From CAVSRC01 sp963762605 (GTDB taxonomy: Bacteria > Pseudomonadota > Alphaproteobacteria > Rhizobiales > Kaistiaceae): DNA of 64,000 bases. The notes under the pieces were generated by a model. It searched no databases. It saw only the letters and a program-made list of their open reading frames with translations, and was not told the origin of the DNA. A program made the position numbers and the translations under genes. This document shows, piece by piece, positions 41,240-49,272 of this stretch. The stretch lies in NCBI GenBank assembly GCA_963762605.1, contig CAVXLJ010000017.1, positions 124,001 to 188,000 on the forward strand. Reading direction: 5' to 3'. Every line of letters starts with the position of its first letter. Position 1 is the first letter of the stretch.

Positions 41240-41827
41240 TTATTTCGCCAAGGCTTCGGCGACGGCCTTATCGGCCTCGTCGCGGCCGACCGTCGCGCCG
41301 GTCAGCGCGCCGACGATCGCTTCGGTCGCTTCCGCCGCAATGGCGCCGACGTCGGACAGCGCCTTCGCCTTGATCTCGCCGATGCGCGCCTCGGCAGAGG
41401 CCAGTTGCGTGTTAAGGGCCGCCTCGGCCTCGGCACGCTGCGCGTCGGAGGCGGCCTTGGCCGCCTCGCGGGCGGTCTCGGCGATGGTGAAGGCCTTGGC
41501 GCGGGCCTCGGCCAGCGCCTTGTCGTAGGCCGCCTCGGCGGCCTCCAATTCCTGCTTCAGCCGCTCGGCCGTATCGAGGTCGCTGGCGATGCGGTCACGG
41601 CGATCCTCGAGAATGCCGCCGATGCGCGGCACGATCACCTTCGCCATGAGGTAGTAGAAAATGACGAAGGTGATCGTCAGCCACAGGAGCTGCGAGGGGA
41701 ACCACGTCGAATCGAAGGGCGGAAAAGCCTTGTGCTCGCCCGGCGGCTGCGCCTCGGTGCCCGCATGTGCCGGCGGCGTCGGCTGTGTCGCCTGGGCCAG
41801 CGTCATCGGCTGCTGATTAGCGGCCAT
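41240..41827 (-). CDS. atpG: ATP synthase F0 subunit b'
   Basis: A 195-residue b' subunit. It has a Pro/Ala/His-rich N-terminal extension (about 1-45), one membrane helix (WFPSQLLWLTITFVIFYYLM) and a coiled coil to the end. Photosynthetic bacteria and many alphaproteobacteria carry b and b' as separate genes, whereas E. coli has only b. It is 33 bp after atpE and 10 bp before atpF. The symbols atpG and atpX are both in use for this subunit. Confidence 0.92.
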   Translation of the reverse strand: MAANQQPMTLAQATQPTPPAHAGTEAQPPGEHKAFPPFDSTWFPSQLLWLTITFVIFYYLMAKVIVPRIGGILEDRRDRIASDLDTAERLKQELEAAEAAYDKALAEARAKAFTIAETAREAAKAASDAQRAEAEAALNTQLASAEARIGEIKAKALSDVGAIAAEATEAIVGALTGATVGRDEADKAVAEALAK

Positions 41828-41860
41828 TGCCGTTTCCGACCTCTCGTGTCTGCCGGTGGA

Positions 41861-42085
41861 TCAGGTGAACAGCAGGATGAGCGCGATCAGCAGCGAGAAG
41901 ATGCCGAGCGCCTCAGTGATGGCGAAGCCGAAGATCAGGCGGCCGAACTGGCCGTCGGCGGCCGCCGGATTGCGGATGGCGCCAGCCAGATAGTTGCCGA
42001 AGATGTGGCCGAGGCCGATGCCGGCCGTACCCATGCCGATGCACGCGATACCGGCGCCGAGTGCCTTTGCTGCTGCGAGTTCCAT
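41861..42085 (-). CDS. atpE: ATP synthase F0 subunit c
   Basis: A 74-residue proteolipid with two hydrophobic helices joined by the polar loop around GNYLAGAIRNPAA. The ion-binding carboxylate is Glu58 (FAITEALGIFSL), consistent with proton use. ATG 42085 gives the family N-terminus. It lies 62 bp after atpB, and the extra space may hold a strong ribosome binding site. Confidence 0.96.
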   Translation of the reverse strand: MELAAAKALGAGIACIGMGTAGIGLGHIFGNYLAGAIRNPAAADGQFGRLIFGFAITEALGIFSLLIALILLFT

Positions 42086-42147
42086 GGCGATGCTCCTGCT
42101 GAGAAATCCTCGGATGGAAGATCCTTGGGGGTCGAATGGGCCAGCCG

Positions 42148-42894
42148 TCAATGGCTGGGGTGAAGCGCGTCGTTCAGATAGATGCTCGTGAGGATGGCGA
42201 AGACGTAAGCCTGCAGCGCCGCCACCAGCAATTCCAGTGCGGTCAGCGCGATCGTGGCGAGAAGCGGCAGCACGGCGCCGAACCAGCCGAGCACGCCGAG
42301 CGAGCCCAGCGCGGTGACGAAGCCGGCAAACACCTTCAGCGTGATGTGGCCGGCAAGCATGTTGGCGAACAGACGGATCGACAGGCTGAGCGGCCGCGAC
42401 AGGAAGGACAGGAACTCGATGACGACGATGAACGGCAGGATCACCGCCGGCACGCCGCTCGGCACGAACAGCTTGAGGAAGTGCAGCTTGTGCCGCATGA
42501 AGCCGACGATGACGACCATCAGGATGACCACGATCGCCAGCGCGCCGGTGATGATAATGTGGGCGGTGATGGTGAAGAAATATGGGAACATGCCCCACAG
42601 GTTGCCGACCAGCACGAACATGAAGACGGTGAAGACGAAGGGGAAGAACTTCATCCCCTCGCTGCCGGCCGAATCGCGCAGCGTCTGCGCCATGAATTCG
42701 TAAGTCAGCTCGGCCGCCGACTGCCAGCGCGTCGGCACCAGGCCGCGTCCGCGCGTCGACAGGATCAGGAAGGCCGAGGCGGCGATCACCGTCAGCGTCA
42801 TGTACAGGGCTGAATTGGTGAAGGACAGGTTGAGCCCGCCGATCTGGATCGGGATCAGGCTTTCAATACGAAACTGGTGGATCGGATCGTACAA
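42148..42894 (-). CDS. atpB: ATP synthase F0 subunit a
   Basis: A 248-residue multi-span subunit forming the proton half-channels. The essential Arg is in SLSIRLFANMLAGH, and the C-terminal helix ELLVAALQAYVFAILTSIYLNDA is typical. It starts 12 bp after atpI. Length is normal for alphaproteobacteria. Confidence 0.96.
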   Translation of the reverse strand: MYDPIHQFRIESLIPIQIGGLNLSFTNSALYMTLTVIAASAFLILSTRGRGLVPTRWQSAAELTYEFMAQTLRDSAGSEGMKFFPFVFTVFMFVLVGNLWGMFPYFFTITAHIIITGALAIVVILMVVIVGFMRHKLHFLKLFVPSGVPAVILPFIVVIEFLSFLSRPLSLSIRLFANMLAGHITLKVFAGFVTALGSLGVLGWFGAVLPLLATIALTALELLVAALQAYVFAILTSIYLNDALHPSH

Positions 42895-42906
42895 GTCAGT
42901 CCCTCT

Positions 42907-43278
42907 TCACCCCTTGCCGCCGTACAGATCGTCCGGCCCGGCCGGCCCCGGCTTCACCAGACCGGCCGACCGCATCACGGTCAGCATTCCGGCGGCGAAC
43001 CCCAGAAGCAAGAATACTATCAGTCCCCAGGGGGCGGTTCCAAACAGCCGGTCGACCCCCCATCCCAGTGCCGCGCCGAGGATGACCCCCGCCACGAAAT
43101 CTGCGCCCAGCCGGATTGCCAGGCCATATCCCGGCTTGTCCTGCTGCGGCTCGACGGGCGACGACAACTTGCCCTCTCCACGTCGCGCATCCAACCGGCG
43201 ATCAAGATCGCGCAGCCGCTTGGACAGCTCGGTTTCCTGGTTCGTCGACAGGTCCGGCTTGCCGCCCCCGTCGTTCAT
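42907..43278 (-). CDS. atpI: ATP synthase protein I
   Basis: A 123-residue assembly protein with a charged N-terminal half and two hydrophobic helices (about residues 52-72 and 83-103). It opens the F0 operon. The ATG at 43278 has AAGGAG 9 nt upstream, which selects it over the frame from 43338. Members help assemble the c-ring. The promoter must lie in 43279-43374, between this gene and the DUF721 gene on the other strand. Confidence 0.88.
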   Translation of the reverse strand: MNDGGGKPDLSTNQETELSKRLRDLDRRLDARRGEGKLSSPVEPQQDKPGYGLAIRLGADFVAGVILGAALGWGVDRLFGTAPWGLIVFLLLGFAAGMLTVMRSAGLVKPGPAGPDDLYGGKG

Positions 43279-43474
43279 TCGCCGCTCCTTCGCGCTTGAG
43301 CGAAAAGCCCCGGCGCCCCCCGAAAACCGCGCGCACAATAGTTAGCGGCCTTGGGCCTGTCAAGGATAGGTCAACATGACTTATCTATTTGAACCAAAAC
43401 CCTTTTCCGGCTTCGTTGCGGGCCCTCACGGCGGGCTTCCCCCGGCGGCCCGCAGCATGCGAAAAAGAACCGCC

Positions 43475-43981
43475 ATGGCCGATTCCAATGAAAAGCGCCG
43501 CAGCCGCGGTGCGCAGCCGCTGTCCGCACTGGTCGGGCGCGTGATCAGTCCGGTCGCCCGCAAGCGCGGATTTGCCGCGGCCGACCTGATCGCGGCATGG
43601 ACCGAGGTCGTCGGCGGCGAGCTTGCCGAATGCACGCGGCCGGAGAAGATCGTGTGGCCGCGCGGCGAAGCCAACAGCGAACTGCCCGGCGTGCTGACCT
43701 TGCGCGTCGACGGCCCGCGGGCGGTGATCGTCCAGCACCAGATCGGCCAGATCGTCGAGCGGGTGAACGCCTTCTTCGGCTATGCGGCGGTCGGCCAGGT
43801 GCGCCTTGTGCAGGCGCCGCTCGGCCGCAGCGCAAAGCCGGCGCGGAGAGAAGAGCGGCGGCTTGCGCCGGAGGACGAAGCGCGGCTGAAATCCGCCATC
43901 AACGGCGTCGAGGACCAATCCTTGCGCGAAGCTCTCGACAGGCTGGGTCGCGGCGTGCTCAAAGGCAACAAACAAGCGTGA
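43475..43981 (+). CDS. DUF721/DciA-like protein
   Basis: A 168-residue protein whose core LVGRVISPVARKRGFAAADLIAAWTEVVGG and LTLRVDGPRAVIVQHQIGQIVERVNAFFG matches DUF721. DciA, the replicative helicase operator of bacteria without DnaC, belongs to this family, so a role with DnaB is likely. ATG 43475 or 43457 are possible starts. It is the first gene of a cluster with the DsbA-like gene and smc, an order common in Rhizobiales. Confidence 0.85.
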   Translation: MADSNEKRRSRGAQPLSALVGRVISPVARKRGFAAADLIAAWTEVVGGELAECTRPEKIVWPRGEANSELPGVLTLRVDGPRAVIVQHQIGQIVERVNAFFGYAAVGQVRLVQAPLGRSAKPARREERRLAPEDEARLKSAINGVEDQSLREALDRLGRGVLKGNKQA

Positions 43982-44078
43982 TTGGACTACGGCCGGAAAC
44001 GCCGTAATTAGTGGCCCGAATTCACCGTCAGGAATGGCGACTTATCGCCAAAATCCCTGTACCCGAGGAACCAGACAC

Positions 44079-44762
44079 GTGAAGTGGAACTCCCGGCAAA
44101 TTCTCGTCGTTGTGGCAGTCGTCGTGATCGTCGCCGCGGCTGCGATCTTCTTCATCACCCGCGGCGGGCAGTCGACCGTCGATCTGAACGCGAGCGGCGG
44201 CGGTGGCGGCACCGCCGCGGCCGCACCGAGCAAGGCCGAACTCATGGTCGCCGGGCCGCTCGGCGACATGACCGAGGGCGACCCCAAGGCGCCCAATTAT
44301 ATCATCGAATATGCCTCGATGACCTGCTCGCACTGCGCCAACTTCCACAACACGGTCTACCGCCCCTTCAAGGCGAAATACATCGACACCGGCAAGGTCT
44401 TCTACATCTTCCGCGAGTACCCGCTCGACCCGCTGGCGACCTCGGCCGCCATGCTGGTGCGCTGCGGTCCGAAAGACCGCGATTTCCCGATGATCGACCT
44501 CCTTTTCGACCATCAGGACGAGTGGGCCTTCGTCAATGACCCCAAGACGGCGCTCATCAATCTGGTGAAACAGGCCGGAATGACCGAAGCTGACTTCAAC
44601 ACCTGCTTGACGAATCAGTCGATCCTCGACGGAGTGAATGCGGTGAAGGATCGCGCCTACAAGACATTTGGCGTCGATGCGACACCGACGTTCTTCATCA
44701 ACGGCGTTGAGCACCCCGGTGAGCAAACGCTTGAGGAACTCGACAAGATTCTCGGTGGCTAG
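44079..44762 (+). CDS. DsbA-family thiol-disulfide oxidoreductase
   Basis: A 227-residue protein with an N-terminal membrane anchor (about 7-27), a Gly/Ala linker and a thioredoxin-fold domain with active site Cys83-Ser-His-Cys86 (MTCSHCANFH), and cis-Pro region DATPTFFINGV. It would oxidise or reduce periplasmic proteins. GTG 44079 has GAGGAA 8 nt upstream, which decides it over the longer frame. Downstream, smc begins 60 bp later. Confidence 0.9.
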   Translation: MKWNSRQILVVVAVVVIVAAAAIFFITRGGQSTVDLNASGGGGGTAAAAPSKAELMVAGPLGDMTEGDPKAPNYIIEYASMTCSHCANFHNTVYRPFKAKYIDTGKVFYIFREYPLDPLATSAAMLVRCGPKDRDFPMIDLLFDHQDEWAFVNDPKTALINLVKQAGMTEADFNTCLTNQSILDGVNAVKDRAYKTFGVDATPTFFINGVEHPGEQTLEELDKILGG

Positions 44763-44822
44763 CGGGCGCACCCTTTGCGGGCGGCGCTCCCGGGAGCGCC
44801 ACCCGAAAACGGGAGCTGACGT

Positions 44823-47800
44823 TTGAAGTTCACCCGACTGCGTGTCCTCGGGTTCAAATCGTTCGTCGAGGCGACCGAATTCCCGATTGAGCCGGGCCTG
44901 ACCGGCGTCGTCGGGCCGAATGGCTGCGGCAAATCCAACCTGGTCGAAGCGCTGCGCTGGGTGATGGGCGAAAGCTCGTACAAGGCCATGCGTGCCTCGG
45001 GCATGGACGACGTCATCTTCCAGGGCAGCGGCAACCGCCCGGCGCGCAACACGGCGGAAGTGTCGCTGGCCGTCGACAATACCGACCATGTGGCGCCGGC
45101 GGTGTTCAACGAGGCCGACCTGCTGGAGGTGACCCGGCGCATCGAGCGCGAGGCCGGGTCGATCTACCGCATCAACGGCCGCGACGTGCGCGCCCGCGAC
45201 GTGCAGCTTCTGTTTGCCGACGCCTCCACCGGCGCCCATTCGCCGGCGATCGTCGGCCAGGGCAAGATCGGCGAGCTGATCGCGGCCAAGCCGGTCGACC
45301 GCCGCGCCTTGCTGGAAGAAGCCGCCGGCATTTCCGGCCTGCACAACCGCCGCCACGAGGCCGAGCTGCGCCTGAAGGGCGCCGAACAGAACCTCTCCCG
45401 CCTCGACGACGTGATCGGCGAGATCGAGCAGCAGCTCGACGGGCTGAAGCGCCAGGCGCGCCAGGCGGTGCGCTACCGCAACCTTTCGGGCGAGATTCGC
45501 CGGGCGGAGGCGACCGTGCTGCACTTGCGCGCGCTGGCGGCGAACGAGGCGCTCGGCGAGGCCGAGGCGGCGCTTGCCGAGGCAACGGCGCACGCCAACG
45601 AACGCGCCGGAGAACAGGCGGAAGCCGCGAAGAACCAGGCCGTCGCCGCGGCGCAGGTGCCGGAGCTCCGCGATAGCGCGGCGCGTGCCGCCGCGGCATC
45701 GCAGCGCATCGCGCTGGCCGCCGAAGCGCTCAATGCCGAGGAAGCGCGGATCAGGAGCCGCCTGGCGGAACTCGACCGCCGCCTTGCCCAGCTTGCCGAT
45801 GACATCAGCCGCGAAGAGCGCATGGTGGCCGACAATGGCGCCATCATCGCGCGGCTGAACGAGGAAGAGCGCGAACTGGAAGCGGCCAATGCCGCCATGA
45901 ACGAGCGTCAGGCGACCGCCGGCAATCGCCGGCGCAGCGCCGAGGCCGCCGTCGGCGAGAGTGAGAAAGAGCTTGCCGAGCTGACGCGGCAGCATGCCGA
46001 GGTCACGGCCGAGCGCGGCCAGTACGAGCGGCGGGCACGCGAGGCGTCCGAGCGTACCGCCAAGCTCAACGGCGAAATCGCCACGGTGCGCGCCGAGCTT
46101 GCCGGGCTCGACGGCGCCGGCTCCGCGGCAACCGCGGTGGCGGAGCGGCGGCAGGCGGTGGCGACGGCGGAGGCCGGCGCCCAGTCGGCCGAAATCATGG
46201 CCAATACGGCCGAGCAGGGTATCGCCGCGGCGCGCGAGGCGCGCGGCAATGCGCGCGAGCAGTTGACGGCGGCCGAGCATGCACTGAGCAAGCTTGAGAC
46301 CGAGGCGGCGACGCTCTCCGCGATCCTTGCGGCACACGCGCCGGACGGCCACACGCCGGTGATCGATTCGGTGACGGTCGATGCCGGCTTTGAAGCGGCG
46401 CTCGGGGCCGCTTTCGGCGACGACCTCGACGCCGCCATCGACGACGCCGCACCCGCCCGCTGGCGTCAGATCGACGCCAAGACGGAAGATGGGGCCTTGC
46501 CGGACGGTATCGAGTCACTTGCCGCGCATGTGCGCGCACCGGCCGTTCTGGCGCGCCGCCTGGGCCTCACCGGCCTGGTGGAGCGTGCCGACGGCGCCCG
46601 CCTGCAGACCCTGCTCGGGCCCGGCCAGCGTCTGGTCAGCCGCGAGGGGGATTTGTGGCGCTGGGATGGTTATGTCGCCGCGGCCGATGCGCCGCGCGCC
46701 GCCGCCCAGCGGCTGGCGAGCCGCAACCGCCTGTCGGAACTGGCGGCCGAGACGGTTCCCGCGCGGGAAACCATCGAAGCCGGGCGGCTGGCGCTGGAGC
46801 GCGCCGAAACCGAACTCAGCCAGGCCTCCGAGGCCGAACGGCAGGCCCGCGAAGCCGCACGCAGCGCGCGCGCGACCCTCGATACGGCCCGCCGGGCGCT
46901 GGCCGATGCCGAGCGCGAGGAAAGCCGCATCGCCGCCAAACGCAGCGGCTTGGACGAGGCGCTTGCCCGGTTGACCGCCAGCCTCGCCGAAAGCGAAGCG
47001 GCCGAGCGCGAAGCGCGTGCCGGGCTTGCCGCCGCCGCCGACCCGCAGGCGCTGGTGGAAGCGCTCGCCGTGCAGCGCGACAAGGTGAACGAGGACCGCG
47101 CCGTTCTGGCCGAAGCCCACGCGGCGGTCGAGAGCCTGGCGCGCGAGGCGGACCTTCGTTCGGGCCGCCTGGCGGCGATCGCGGTGGAGCGCCAGACCTG
47201 GAACGAGCGGGCCGCCAATGCCCGCGACCAGATCGCGACGCTGGGCGAGCGCCGCGGCGAGACCGCGGCGGAACAGCAGGCGCTCGCCGAAGAGCCGGAG
47301 CGCATCGAGGCGAAGCGCAAGGCGCTGCTTTCGGAAGCGTCCGCCGCGGAGACGACACGCGCTCAAGCCGCCGACGCGCTTTCCGCCGGCGAGGCGGTTC
47401 TGGCGGCGGCGGACAGACAAGCCCGCGTCGCCCTCGACGCTCTTGCCGAAGCCCGCGAGCAGCGCGGCCGCGCCGAGGAGCGCATGGTGGCCGCCCGCGA
47501 GCGCGTCGCCGAAGTCGCCGAGCGCATCGCCGAGGCGCTGAACTGCGCGCCGGACGAAATCTTCACCGAGACCGGCCTCAAGGAAGGCGCGCCGCTGCCC
47601 GAGATCGCCAATATCGAGGCGCGGCTGGAGCGCTACCGCGCCGAGCGCGAGCGGCTGGGCGCGGTCAACCTGCGTGCCGAAGCCGAGGCCGCGGAATTGG
47701 CGGAGCGGCGCGATGCACTGACCGGCGAGCGCGACGACCTGATCGCCGCGATCCATCGCCTGCGCCAGGGCATTTCCAACCTCAACCGCGAGGGACGCGA

Positions 47801-48281
47801 GCGGTTGATGACGGCCTTCGATACCGTCAACGACCACTTCAAGCGGCTGTTCACCCATCTGTTCGGCGGCGGCACGGCCGAGCTGCAGCTCACCGAATCG
47901 GACGATCCGCTCGAAGCCGGACTGGAGATCGTGGCGCGGCCGCCCGGCAAGAAACCGCAGATCATGACGCTGCTTTCCGGCGGCGAGCAGGCGCTCACCG
48001 CCCTGTCACTGATCTTCGCCGTGTTCCTCACCAACCCGGCGCCGATCTGCGTGCTCGACGAGGTCGACGCGCCGCTCGACGATGCCAATGTGGTGCGCTT
48101 CTGCAATCTGCTCGACGAGATGCGGAACTCGACCGACACGCGCTTCATCACCATCACCCATAATCCGATCACCATGGCGCGCATGAACCGGCTGTTTGGC
48201 GTGACCATGGCCGAGCGTGGCGTTTCGCAGCTTGTCTCTGTCGACCTTGAGACGGCCGAGAGCTACCGCGAGGCGGGTTAG
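44823..48281 (+). CDS. smc: Chromosome segregation ATPase SMC
   Basis: A 1152-residue condensin ATPase. Walker A is GPNGCGKSN (about 31-39), followed by long coiled coils, a hinge near the middle (about 490-640), the ABC signature LLSGGEQALTAL (about 1050) and Walker B with ICVLDEVDAPLDD (about 1080). Start TTG 44823 with GGGAGC upstream. Length is normal. The coiled-coil part is very rich in Ala, Arg and Glu, which makes long open frames on the other strand. Confidence 0.97.
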   Translation: MKFTRLRVLGFKSFVEATEFPIEPGLTGVVGPNGCGKSNLVEALRWVMGESSYKAMRASGMDDVIFQGSGNRPARNTAEVSLAVDNTDHVAPAVFNEADLLEVTRRIEREAGSIYRINGRDVRARDVQLLFADASTGAHSPAIVGQGKIGELIAAKPVDRRALLEEAAGISGLHNRRHEAELRLKGAEQNLSRLDDVIGEIEQQLDGLKRQARQAVRYRNLSGEIRRAEATVLHLRALAANEALGEAEAALAEATAHANERAGEQAEAAKNQAVAAAQVPELRDSAARAAAASQRIALAAEALNAEEARIRSRLAELDRRLAQLADDISREERMVADNGAIIARLNEEERELEAANAAMNERQATAGNRRRSAEAAVGESEKELAELTRQHAEVTAERGQYERRAREASERTAKLNGEIATVRAELAGLDGAGSAATAVAERRQAVATAEAGAQSAEIMANTAEQGIAAAREARGNAREQLTAAEHALSKLETEAATLSAILAAHAPDGHTPVIDSVTVDAGFEAALGAAFGDDLDAAIDDAAPARWRQIDAKTEDGALPDGIESLAAHVRAPAVLARRLGLTGLVERADGARLQTLLGPGQRLVSREGDLWRWDGYVAAADAPRAAAQRLASRNRLSELAAETVPARETIEAGRLALERAETELSQASEAERQAREAARSARATLDTARRALADAEREESRIAAKRSGLDEALARLTASLAESEAAEREARAGLAAAADPQALVEALAVQRDKVNEDRAVLAEAHAAVESLAREADLRSGRLAAIAVERQTWNERAANARDQIATLGERRGETAAEQQALAEEPERIEAKRKALLSEASAAETTRAQAADALSAGEAVLAAADRQARVALDALAEAREQRGRAEERMVAARERVAEVAERIAEALNCAPDEIFTETGLKEGAPLPEIANIEARLERYRAERERLGAVNLRAEAEAAELAERRDALTGERDDLIAAIHRLRQGISNLNREGRERLMTAFDTVNDHFKRLFTHLFGGGTAELQLTESDDPLEAGLEIVARPPGKKPQIMTLLSGGEQALTALSLIFAVFLTNPAPICVLDEVDAPLDDANVVRFCNLLDEMRNSTDTRFITITHNPITMARMNRLFGVTMAERGVSQLVSVDLETAESYREAG

Positions 48282-48366
48282 GTCGCTGCCTCGGTTCCCG
48301 TCCTGGACGGGCTGTGCCGCTACCGCGCTGCGGCGCGTCCCTGAGAAGCGCGCTTGCCGCATTCGT

Positions 48367-48390
48367 CCCCTCTCCCCGCTGGGGAGAGGC
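48367..48390. repeat. Partial family B palindrome
   Basis: CCTCTCCCC-GCT-GGGGAGAGG (48369-48389) repeats the hairpin of the element at 38507-38623. It lies 86 bp after smc and could help terminate its transcript, though no T-run follows. Confidence 0.55.
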
Positions 48391-48847
48391 GAAGCACCTC
48401 TGGCGCAGCGCCTGAAGATAAATCTATCCCCGGTGCCCTGACCCCATGAGATGATGCGCTCATCCTCGCTCGAATGAGGGGCGCCGTCCGGAGGCGTTCT
48501 TGTCGGTGGAGCGGGGAGCGGCGCCCGCGCGTCGAGACCGCATCTCGGCACCCGGGACGCCCCGGCCAGGACCGTCGGCACTACGACCGGCCGTCCCTCC
48601 ATGCCCCGGTTCCGCCGGGCGTGTGGTGTAAGCGACCCCAGGCGGAGGCTGCCGCGAAGCGCCTTCGCCGAATAAACCTGGCCGGGCGTGTTTCAGGACG
48701 CCGCGGCGGGCGCTCGGTGAGCGCCCCCAGTTTTCGCGGACTACCCGCACGGCGTTCGCCGGGCGCCCGCCACCCCTTGGCCTTCGGGCAGGGGATGCTC
48801 TTTGAAAGGTCAAAACCCGGCTCGGATAGAGCGCGGGAACGAGTTTC

Positions 48848-48962
48848 CGTGTCCCGGGCGCTGCGCGGCATGAAATGACGCGCTGCAGACCCGGGACCTA
48901 CGCGCTGGCTGGGCCCCGGATCTGCGAAGCAGCGTTCCACGGTGCACTGCGTCCGGGGAACG
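48848..48962. repeat. Intact family C intergenic repeat
   Basis: This copy is uninterrupted: CCGTGTCCCGGGCGC..., then GCGCTGCAGACCCGGGACC, then GGGCCCCGGATC...GCACTGCGTCCGGGGAACG. It matches both halves flanking the IS110 element and so shows the empty target site. Confidence 0.75.
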
Positions 48963-48974
48963 AAAAGCCTTGTC

Positions 48975-48994
48975 GTCCTCGCGAAAGCGAGGAC
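48975..48994. repeat. GAAA-tetraloop hairpin
   Basis: Perfect 8-bp arms GTCCTCGC and GCGAGGAC enclose GAAA. The same type of hairpin, followed by GACCCAGTAA, occurs in intergenic repeats of other Rhizobiales. Function unknown. Confidence 0.5.
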
Positions 48995-49152
48995 CCAGTA
49001 ATCGCCGACTCATCGGCTCAATCACATGCGCCTGCGATTACTTGCTGCCCGTTCGGGGGCAGGCACGACAGAGATGTGTCGCGGTCCACTTGCATTTCGC
49101 GGCCGCCTGCGCCATCTCACCAGCCGCCGCATCGAACGGACAGGAGAGACCG

Positions 49153-49272
49153 ATGAACAAGACCGCGACGATTGCCTTCGCCCGTGTCCTTTCATTCGCT
49201 CCGGTCTCCTGTCATGCCATCCAATCTTGCGCCCGTCGTCGCGCTGCACGCCGTCACGCTGGCAACGCCTGA
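49153..49272 (+). CDS. 39-codon ORF overlapping the ABC-F start (possible leader peptide)
   Basis: AGGAG (49142-49146) stands 6 nt before this ATG, a far better site than anything near the ABC-F start at 49214. The peptide begins MNKTATIAFARVLSFAPVSC and ends in an arginine-rich tail. It overlaps the first 59 bp of the ABC-F gene in another frame. It may be a leader that couples or attenuates ABC-F translation, or a decayed start of an older gene. Several ABC-F resistance genes are known to have leader peptides. Confidence 0.4.
   Translation: MNKTATIAFARVLSFAPVSCHAIQSCARRRAARRHAGNA

Larger units (their letters stand above)
48282..49152. other. 870-bp gene-poor region rich in palindromes
   Basis: No frame here looks like a real protein. 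It holds a family B fragment (48367-48390), a GC-rich block of unknown nature (about 48460-48780), an intact family C repeat (48848-48962), and a GTCCTCGC-GAAA-GCGAGGAC hairpin (48975-48994). I checked for RNase P, tmRNA and SRP RNA core motifs and saw none. Confidence 0.6.

Noticed and set aside
44028..46352. 774-codon minus-strand frame over the DsbA-like gene and smc
   Set aside because: It is antisense to clear DsbA and SMC domains and its composition is that of a shadow frame.
48460..48780. RNase P RNA, tmRNA or SRP RNA in the gene-free region
   Set aside because: None of the core sequence motifs of these RNAs could be found on either strand.
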